Positions 58,339 to 64,000 of a stretch of 64,000 bases of DNA are shown here, one piece after another (within the stretch, counting starts at the first letter, position 1; each line of letters starts with the position of its first letter). A model generated the notes under the pieces. It was not told the origin of the DNA. It worked only from the letters and a program-made list of their open reading frames with translations, and ran no database searches. The DNA is taken from positions 14,040-78,039 of the forward strand of contig CAZWVF010000005.1 of assembly GCA_964637695.1 (NCBI GenBank), in the 5' to 3' direction. Made by a program: the position numbers and the translations under genes. The stretch is from JAGLTZ01 sp964637695. Its GTDB lineage: Bacteria; Blakebacterota; Blakebacteria; Blakebacterales; Blakebacteraceae.

Positions 58339-59326
58339 GCTTACCAGGCCTGTATCCTTCTTCATTAATCGGCTCGACCGCCGACGGTGGTATCTCCCTT
58401 CCGAAGAGAAATGCTAATCCTCCGATAAGGCTGGTACCAACTCCAACCAGGTAAGCCAGGAATTCCATCGCTACGATCGAGGGCTCAGCCATGCCGAGAG
58501 GAGCAAGCAGCAGCACGCCGCTCCCTTCTCGAACACCCAGCCCGCCGATCGAAACAGGCAGCCCTGCTGCAACTGCTACCAGAGGTATCACTATAAAGAG
58601 ATCCCCCGCCGCCACGTCAAGTCCGAGGGCCTGAGCGCACCACCAGTGTGTCCAGATCCGTACAGCCTGGGCTGCAAACGCCACAAGAAGCATGGGCAGA
58701 ACCAGAAGGGGACGTCCTCCCCTGTCCATTGCGTCCAGCAGACCCTTTATTCGGTCCCTCAACTTCTGTGAAGCACGCCTGATCAGCGGATCAGACATCT
58801 TCTCCACGAGCCGGGGAGCAAGGATCACGCTCAAACCGGCCAGGGCACCTCCTCCTGTAGCCAGCAGCAGGAACCAGCGGAAAGTGACCGGCAGCTCTCC
58901 GAAACGTACCAGGAGGGCAGCCACACCCAGCAGTAGCAGGGCTACCACGCTGATCAACCTCTCCAGCAGGGTACCTGCCAGGGCCACCCTTCCAGTCCCG
59001 CTCCCCCGATAAACCCCGTAAACTCTATAGGTATCTCCCCCGACGCTGCCCAGAAAGAAGTTGTTCAGAAAGAGTCCGGCGAAATAGAGACGGACGGCGC
59101 GTTCCACCCCGACATCGATCCCGACCTCCTCGAGCAATCGGCGCCAGATCAACGCAACAACCATATGGCTCACAGCCAGCAGCCCCACCGCCATCAGCAC
59201 CGGCAGCAGATTGACACTCCTCAGCAGGTCCCAGCTTTTCTGCAAGTCGAGTGAAAGCGCCAGAACGGCAAGTATTATTGCCGTCACGATCCCCTTGAGG
59301 AGCTTCAGCCCGGTGGCACTGCTCAC
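58331..59326 (-). CDS. Flippase-like integral membrane protein (UPF0104/LPG synthase TM family)
   Basis: A 331-residue polytopic protein of the lysylphosphatidylglycerol synthase transmembrane family (PF03706, UPF0104), with about eight spans. Visible: LLAVSHMVVALIWRRLLEEVG, VRLYFAGLFLNNFFLGSVGGDTYRVYGVYRGSG, the family hallmark, and LVAVAAGLPVSIGGLGVREGSGVLLLAPLG. Members act as lipid flippases or membrane partners of glycosyltransferases. GTG at 59326 overlaps the upstream stop by 4 bases; the longer frame inside the neighbour is not used. Its TAG stop is completed by element G. Confidence 0.82.
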   Translation of the reverse strand: MSSATGLKLLKGIVTAIILAVLALSLDLQKSWDLLRSVNLLPVLMAVGLLAVSHMVVALIWRRLLEEVGIDVGVERAVRLYFAGLFLNNFFLGSVGGDTYRVYGVYRGSGTGRVALAGTLLERLISVVALLLLGVAALLVRFGELPVTFRWFLLLATGGGALAGLSVILAPRLVEKMSDPLIRRASQKLRDRIKGLLDAMDRGGRPLLVLPMLLVAFAAQAVRIWTHWWCAQALGLDVAAGDLFIVIPLVAVAAGLPVSIGGLGVREGSGVLLLAPLGMAEPSIVAMEFLAYLVGVGTSLIGGLAFLFGREIPPSAVEPINEEGYRPGKLQ

Positions 59327-60399
59327 TGACTCGCCTCCCCGCTGCCTCTGCGACTTCCCGGAGGATCCCACCCATTCACCCTGTCTACCAGCTGACTGGC
59401 ACTGCGTATACCCTTAAGATAGGCAGCTGCCGCAACATTCCCGCGGAAGGTGCCCCATTCTCCTCTCTCCGGCTGTATTGCGCGAGCGGGCTGCACAGAG
59501 GACCATGGCCGGCGGAAGACTCCTGCACACCATCCGCGCACGATCGCTGCAGACAGACCGGGCCTGCCGGTCAGGAGCCACCGCAGGGCGGCCGCCGTAT
59601 CGAGCAGGAAGCGGACCATCAGTATGGCCGGAAGCCTTGTCGCAGGCAGGTTGCGGCGCAGGGTCCAGAGATTATTCCGGTAATTCAGGAAGGTCTTGCG
59701 GGCACCGGTGGGCAGAGTTGAGGGACCCATATGGTAGACAACTGCTTCGGGGGCTGACACCACCCGTCCCCCGCTTCTCCTGAACCTCCAGCATAGATCG
59801 ATCTCCTCGAAATGGGCGAAGAAACTCTCTTCGAAACCACCCAGCCTGCGGAAAACGTCTGTCGGTCCGGCCAGACAGCACCCGGAGCCCCAGGCCAGGG
59901 GACCGGCATTCACATACTGTCCGCTGTCTACCTCCACGTGATCGAAGAGTCGGCCGAGTGCAAAGGGGATCCCCCAGCGATCGATCAATCCGCCGGCTCC
60001 ACCGGCATAATCGAATTTTTCCGGCTCACTCGAGCGGTGCAGTGCCGGCTGAACCAGGGGAAGATCGTCAGCCGGGGCTTCCCTGAGCCTCTTTATTACC
60101 AGGTCTATTGCGCCAGGGGCCGGCACCGCATCGTCGTTGAGGAAAATACACCAGCGCCCGCCGGCATTTTCCAGACCCAGGTTCGCCCCGCCGGCGTAAC
60201 CGAGATTGTGGTCAGACCTCACAACCGTTATGTCCGGGAAGAATTCGAGAGCTGTATCCACCGAACCGTCGATTGAAGCATTGTCGACCAGAACGACTTC
60301 AATATCAGCTTCTGTCCAGCAGAGGCTGTGAAGGCACGCCAGCAGGGGGCGGCTCCCCACCAGGTGCGGAATTACAACGGTGCATTCGGGATTGGCCAT
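59323..60399 (-). CDS. Family 2 glycosyltransferase, rhamnosyltransferase-like
   Basis: A 358-residue GT-A enzyme. Visible: CTVVIPHLVGSRPLLACLHSL, VVLVDNASIDGSVDTAL, NLGYAGGANLGLENAGG, the DxD-like IFLNDDAVPAPGAIDLV, AWGSGCCLAGPTDVFRRLGGFEESFFAHFEEIDLCWRFRRSGG and YHMGPSTL, followed by YRNNLWTLRRNLP. The combination NNLGYAGG and HFEEIDLCWR is typical of rhamnosyltransferases of surface glycan loci. It begins 12 bases after DUF2723 and overlaps the flippase-like gene by 4 bases. Confidence 0.88.
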   Translation of the reverse strand: MANPECTVVIPHLVGSRPLLACLHSLCWTEADIEVVLVDNASIDGSVDTALEFFPDITVVRSDHNLGYAGGANLGLENAGGRWCIFLNDDAVPAPGAIDLVIKRLREAPADDLPLVQPALHRSSEPEKFDYAGGAGGLIDRWGIPFALGRLFDHVEVDSGQYVNAGPLAWGSGCCLAGPTDVFRRLGGFEESFFAHFEEIDLCWRFRRSGGRVVSAPEAVVYHMGPSTLPTGARKTFLNYRNNLWTLRRNLPATRLPAILMVRFLLDTAAALRWLLTGRPGLSAAIVRGWCAGVFRRPWSSVQPARAIQPERGEWGTFRGNVAAAAYLKGIRSASQLVDRVNGWDPPGSRRGSGEASQ

Positions 60400-60411
60400 A
60401 ATCGACTCAGC

Positions 60412-62667
60412 CTATCGCCAGAATATCGAACCGATCTGATGCAGCCCCTCAGCGATCTTTCCCTCCCTCAGATCCTCAAGCCACTGCTGCGCGTTCCGGT
60501 CACCCGGCTGCTGAGCCAGCCATTTCTCCAGAACGACTGCCGCCTCATCGAATCTGCCCTGAACCGCATATGAATAAGTGAGCCTTATGTAGGCTGCCAC
60601 ACGATCGCGGTCGAGGGGGATCTCGTCGAGTACCTCTTCGAGTATATTCTGGGCAAGAGTAGTGTCACCATTGGCGAGGGCGATCCGACCTCTATGGGCC
60701 CTGTAGCGGGGAGCCGTGTAGTCTATTCTCTCACTTCCCCATTCGAGCAGATCCCACGCCTGCTGCTCCTGGCCCTTCTGTACCAGAGCACTGGCCGTCT
60801 CTCTGAACACAACACTGTAGTTCTGAAGGAGGCTTGACGCATTCTCATCCTTGTATATGGCGGGATCGAGAATGCCCCGGTACTGAAACACCTCCTTCAG
60901 GTTGCGAACCGCCCTCTCCACGTTGACCAGATTCGGTGATTGGAGCACCCTGAAGGTAAAACCCTCGAGCGATACGGATCTTTCGAAGCCGGCCTGATTC
61001 TCCACAGGCACGGTGATAGCGAAATAGACTGGTTTCCGCCAGTTATTGGCGTTGATGATGTGAGCGGTCATCCTGTCCTGGGTGCGGAGGATCTGACCGC
61101 GCCGCAGCGGCCAGTCTATCCCGGCTATCTGAAGTGTTGTATCGGCTGGAACCTGCATCAGACCCAGAACCATATCGATCTGTGCGTCGTTGTAAAGGAT
61201 CGGGACCGAGGGTTCCCTGTCCCTCAACTCCTTGATATACCAGGCCGTATTAAGAAGACTCAGATTGACTACCCTGACATCCCGTCTAATTCCTTCCACT
61301 ACCTGAAGATACCACAACGGATAGGTATCGTTGTCGCCGTTGGTCAACAGGATCGCATCCTCCTCGCACGACTGGAGGATGTTGTATCCGTAATCCCATG
61401 AGATGTAGTCATCGGTACGATCGTGACTGTGGTAATTGCGTACGGTCTGTGTGCCCACCAGAACCAGCCCCAGAAGACCCATGGTGATGACGGTAAGACG
61501 CATCGATAGAGCAGCAGTGGATTTCTTCCCACTCTGTAGTATTTCACGCAGGAAAACGGCCAGACCGAACATCCCGGTGCCTATCCAGATGGCCGTGGCA
61601 AAATAACATCCGATAAAGATGTAATCCCGGTCACGCGGCTGCGGATCGGGCATATTCAGGTAGATGACCAGACCAAATCCCATTATCACCCAGAGAGCCG
61701 AATTGGCGAAAAAAGTGCGCTTGTCGCGCCACAGGTTAACCATGGCACCGAAGAGGGCCAGGATGTAGAAGGGGATCCAGAACTGGCTCCTGAAGTATCG
61801 CAGGAAATGGTAGTCGATCTGGTAAAGCCAGTCGGCCCTGCGCGTGAACATTGCTGACAGCATCGACTCGGTCCCGTACTGCCGGCGCTTCAGGAACTGC
61901 ATGAAGGCATCCCACGTTTCGGGATTGTTCATATCAATGACCGGATCGAGACCGGAACGGATAAGAAGAAGGATATAGATGCTGTATCCAGCGGCAAAGA
62001 GAACCAGTGCACCTACCCACAGATCCGCACGTTTCAGAACCGGGCGATCGAAATACCAGAGAAGGACCACGATTGAGGGTATGGTGAGCAGGGCAAGCAG
62101 ATGATTCCCTGCACCTATTCCTAGTATGTATGCCACAAGCAGCAGCAGAGACGCCCTTCGCTTCTCGCCGGCACCCCGCAGGTGTCGCAGAGCCAGCCAG
62201 AGGGAGAGTGCGGTAACGCATATGGAGAGACCGTACACTTCAGCTTCAACGGCGTTGAACCAGGCAGAGTAACTGAAAGCATAGGCAAATGCACCTGTTG
62301 CTGCGGCAATAGCTTGCAGAGTCCGGTTCGGACCCGCCCACCGGTTCTCCTCATCATCCCACAGATGCAGAATTTCCAGAATAATGCCGTAGAGCAGAAG
62401 CGCGGTCAGCGCCGACGAGAGCACTGAGATGAAGTTCACTTCTGCGGCGATACTGAATGGACTCGGGATCATCGTGAAGAGGCGGCCCAGCAGCACAAAG
62501 GTGGGGGCTCCGGGCGGATGCGGTATCCCCAGTGTGTAGGCGGTGGTTATGAACTCACCAACATCCCAGAAAGCAACGGTGGGTGCCATCGTAAGGGTGT
62601 ATATGATCAGAGAGATCGCTCCGACGAGCCACGCCCCGATCATGCGCGGATCACGATGTATTATCAT
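60412..62667 (-). CDS. DUF2723 (TMEM260-like) membrane protein with C-terminal TPR
   Basis: A 751-residue protein of the DUF2723 family, related to the eukaryotic O-mannosyltransferase TMEM260. About 12 spans lie in residues 10-410. The first loop has the family signature VAFWDVGEFITTAYTLGIPHPPGAPTFVLLGRLF with the conserved aspartate-glutamate pair, then FSYSAWFNAVEAEVYGLS. A soluble part begins ILLTNGDNDTYPLWYLQ, and residues ~600-740 are TPR-like (RIALANGDTTLAQNILEEVL, YSYAVQGRFDEAAVVLEKWL). It probably transfers a sugar from a polyprenyl-phosphate donor to exported proteins or glycans. The family is frequent in FCB-group genomes. It starts 33 bases after the RseB-like stop. Confidence 0.88.
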   Translation of the reverse strand: MIIHRDPRMIGAWLVGAISLIIYTLTMAPTVAFWDVGEFITTAYTLGIPHPPGAPTFVLLGRLFTMIPSPFSIAAEVNFISVLSSALTALLLYGIILEILHLWDDEENRWAGPNRTLQAIAAATGAFAYAFSYSAWFNAVEAEVYGLSICVTALSLWLALRHLRGAGEKRRASLLLLVAYILGIGAGNHLLALLTIPSIVVLLWYFDRPVLKRADLWVGALVLFAAGYSIYILLLIRSGLDPVIDMNNPETWDAFMQFLKRRQYGTESMLSAMFTRRADWLYQIDYHFLRYFRSQFWIPFYILALFGAMVNLWRDKRTFFANSALWVIMGFGLVIYLNMPDPQPRDRDYIFIGCYFATAIWIGTGMFGLAVFLREILQSGKKSTAALSMRLTVITMGLLGLVLVGTQTVRNYHSHDRTDDYISWDYGYNILQSCEEDAILLTNGDNDTYPLWYLQVVEGIRRDVRVVNLSLLNTAWYIKELRDREPSVPILYNDAQIDMVLGLMQVPADTTLQIAGIDWPLRRGQILRTQDRMTAHIINANNWRKPVYFAITVPVENQAGFERSVSLEGFTFRVLQSPNLVNVERAVRNLKEVFQYRGILDPAIYKDENASSLLQNYSVVFRETASALVQKGQEQQAWDLLEWGSERIDYTAPRYRAHRGRIALANGDTTLAQNILEEVLDEIPLDRDRVAAYIRLTYSYAVQGRFDEAAVVLEKWLAQQPGDRNAQQWLEDLREGKIAEGLHQIGSIFWR

Positions 62668-62700
62668 AGTTTCTTAGTAACTCAGGCCGCAGCAGATAAG

Positions 62701-63789
62701 TCAAGGAATGAAGAGGGAACAGGGAGCAGTATCGGGGTAGCGCAGTTTGACTGAGGAAAGCACCTCGAGCAGTTCCGATTCTGCGATATCACCCATGGCG
62801 GTCAACTGGATCATACCGATCCACCCGGAAGCATAGTAATAACCCCGCCGGTGACCTGAACGAACATCTCTGATCCCGGGCTTTTCGTCGCCCTCAGGCG
62901 CCCGCTTCGCATTCTCGATGGCAAAGAGGGAGAATGAAGCGTATCCGTCAGAGTAGAAACTCTGCACATACTCCCTCTCTCTGCTGAAACCATGCACGAT
63001 CCTGGTCAATGTGAATCCAGCAGGCAGGAGTTCTGCCACCGGAGCATGGCGGCCGGTTTTGCTTTCCAGATCTTCGGGGGAGAGATACTCTGTGCCCCTC
63101 GATTCCCGCCGTACCAGATCTCCCTCCGGGAGGGAGAAGGTTTCCACCCGGAGCCTGGGACCGAACCTGATCCTGGTGTACTCGAACCGGCGGACCAGTC
63201 TTTCCCGCGAATCGAATACTTCCACTTTCAACGGCACACCATAAGTGGAATCTACCCAGGCTTTCAGGGAGGGTCTGCCCGGATACATCGGAACGATATT
63301 GACGGCGTATGTGCTCCGTCCCGCTATCTGCGGTCCATTCTCTGCTTCGATATTGTAGTTCCTTCGCAGCAGGTCCAGATAGGTATGAGAGATCACCAGG
63401 CCCAGAGTCTGAACTTCGGTTCGTTCGCTTACCCACACCGTATCTCCCTTGCCCCAGTGGTAGAGATTGTCGCCCTGCACCAGAACGTGCGACTCCCGAT
63501 CGTCGGGAAGGTCGAGGAAATCGATCCGGTACTCAGAAGGCGGTATATGGAGAACGCGCTGTCGATAGACAGTATCCTCCCTCCTCCTGCTCTGCGATAC
63601 ATTGGTAAGAATTCTCTCGCCGACAAAAGCTATCTCTTCCTGTTTTTTCAGGATTTCTATAAGGGTGTCCTGAGGTATCTCATCGATTCCTCCTCCAGCC
63701 GTTGAGGAGACATCGAAAGGCTGTAAAAGAAGCAGGAAACCGAGCGGGACCGCTCGTGACAGATACCCGATGTCATTCTTCAGGGACAC
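62701..63789 (-). CDS. Exported LolA/RseB-fold protein
   Basis: A 362-residue predicted exported protein. From the GTG at 63789 there is a signal-like hydrophobic run (PLGFLLLLQPF). Residues ~30-215 resemble the LolA/RseB (MucB) sheet: VLVQGDNLYHWGKGDTVWVSE, STYAVNIVPMYPGRPSLKAWVDSTYGVPLKVEVFDSRERLVRRFEYTRI. Residues ~245-360 match the RseB C-terminal region in form. RseB-type proteins sense lipid or lipoprotein stress; here a role in lipoprotein handling or envelope sensing is only an inference. The frame continues 57 codons upstream through element B and should not be annotated. The AGGA before the GTG lies in the end of element B. Confidence 0.7.
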   Translation of the reverse strand: MSLKNDIGYLSRAVPLGFLLLLQPFDVSSTAGGGIDEIPQDTLIEILKKQEEIAFVGERILTNVSQSRRREDTVYRQRVLHIPPSEYRIDFLDLPDDRESHVLVQGDNLYHWGKGDTVWVSERTEVQTLGLVISHTYLDLLRRNYNIEAENGPQIAGRSTYAVNIVPMYPGRPSLKAWVDSTYGVPLKVEVFDSRERLVRRFEYTRIRFGPRLRVETFSLPEGDLVRRESRGTEYLSPEDLESKTGRHAPVAELLPAGFTLTRIVHGFSREREYVQSFYSDGYASFSLFAIENAKRAPEGDEKPGIRDVRSGHRRGYYYASGWIGMIQLTAMGDIAESELLEVLSSVKLRYPDTAPCSLFIP

Positions 63790-63790
63790 C

Positions 63791-63951
63791 AGTGTCCTGT
63801 CACGCAGCAAATGTCGGCACCGAGAGTGACGCCGTGCTTGACCGGCAAGGCGTGGCGACGAGACATAGCGGTGGCTATGGCGAGGAGACGGAACGCAATC
63901 GGTCGGGATACGGCGCCGCTCGAATGACACGGTTGTTGCGTGACAGGGCAC
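63791..63951. repeat. Full-length hairpin element B (class I termini)
   Basis: A 161-bp element with terminal inverted repeats (AGTGTCCTGTCACGCAGCAA on the left; GGTGCCCTGTCACGCAACAA read inward from the right, 17 of 20 identical). It aligns to element A (5725-5888) at about 137 of 160 positions with no gaps and contains the same inner inverted repeat CATAGC-GGTG-GCTATG. Its left end touches the GTG start of the RseB-like gene and its right end lies 50 bases from the window edge. The TA at its ends has decayed. Confidence 0.85.
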
Positions 63952-64000
63952 CTGTTTCACTACCTTTTCGATACCATCAGGACTGCCGCCGGTCCATCGC

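Noticed and set aside
63790..63960. Longer N-terminus for the RseB-like protein
   Set aside because: The added 57 codons lie in element B. The GTG at 63789 gives a proper signal peptide.

Overview
This 64 kb window reads as chromosome from a diderm (outer-membrane) bacterium of moderately high GC, most likely from the Fibrobacteres-Chlorobi-Bacteroidetes (FCB) side of the tree or a neighbouring uncultivated candidate phylum. The evidence is a meso-diaminopimelate type MurE, several signal-peptide beta-barrel proteins, a PorV-family protein next to a secreted metalloprotease with a type IX-like C-terminal domain, and a DUF2723 membrane protein. A 100-base run of N at 11048-11147 marks a scaffold join, so this is a draft, possibly metagenome-derived assembly. 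I cannot name a genus.

Layout. 1-8.6 kb: recG (runs off the left edge), small barrel proteins, rpmB, a PerM-like permease, a TPR protein, Mn-type sodA and a DUF1080 lipoprotein. 8.7-11.0 kb: a large secreted caspase-like protein with four PPC-like repeats. 11.2-29.2 kb, all minus strand: a complete division and cell wall (dcw) cluster in the order mraZ, a STAS protein, rsmH, ftsL, PASTA-bearing ftsI, murE, murF, mraY, a 48-residue ORF, murD, ftsW, murG, murC, murB, ftsQ, ftsA, ftsZ. It has a readable promoter and a three-box MraZ operator. 29.4-36.3 kb, minus: a porV / M6 protease / DUF5683 operon behind a structured leader, then a Trm112-like protein and accA. 36.3-63.8 kb: a surface glycan region in three blocks, a six-gene minus operon (37.5-45.5), a nine-gene plus operon (45.6-54.3) and an eight-gene minus block (54.4-63.8). 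These encode glycosyltransferases, two flippases, dTDP-rhamnose enzymes, two sulfotransferases, a WbqC protein, a DegT aminotransferase, YfhO and DUF2723 membrane proteins and a LolA/RseB-like protein. Most adjacent genes overlap by exactly 4 nt, so translation is probably coupled along each operon.

The least ordinary content is a set of small intergenic elements. At least eight copies lie in the window, in three classes of terminal inverted repeat. Most copies begin TA-GT and end AC-TA. They occur as full-length (about 160 bp), medium (about 70 bp) and solo-hairpin (about 35-45 bp) forms. Two full-length copies (5725-5888 and 63791-63951) are about 86% identical without gaps. A third (7694-7855) shares their core, in register, but carries different termini. 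Their ends supply stop codons (sodA, the DUF1080 lipoprotein, the UPF0104-like gene) and possible ribosome binding sites (the TPR gene, the RseB-like gene) to neighbours. One copy (58254-58338) is flanked by a 7-bp direct repeat from which the uninterrupted gene end can be rebuilt. No transposase is present in the window, so they look like non-autonomous (MITE or REPIN-like) elements.

I saw no tRNA, rRNA, CRISPR array or defence system. All calls come from reading the sequence and translations by eye; no database search was run.
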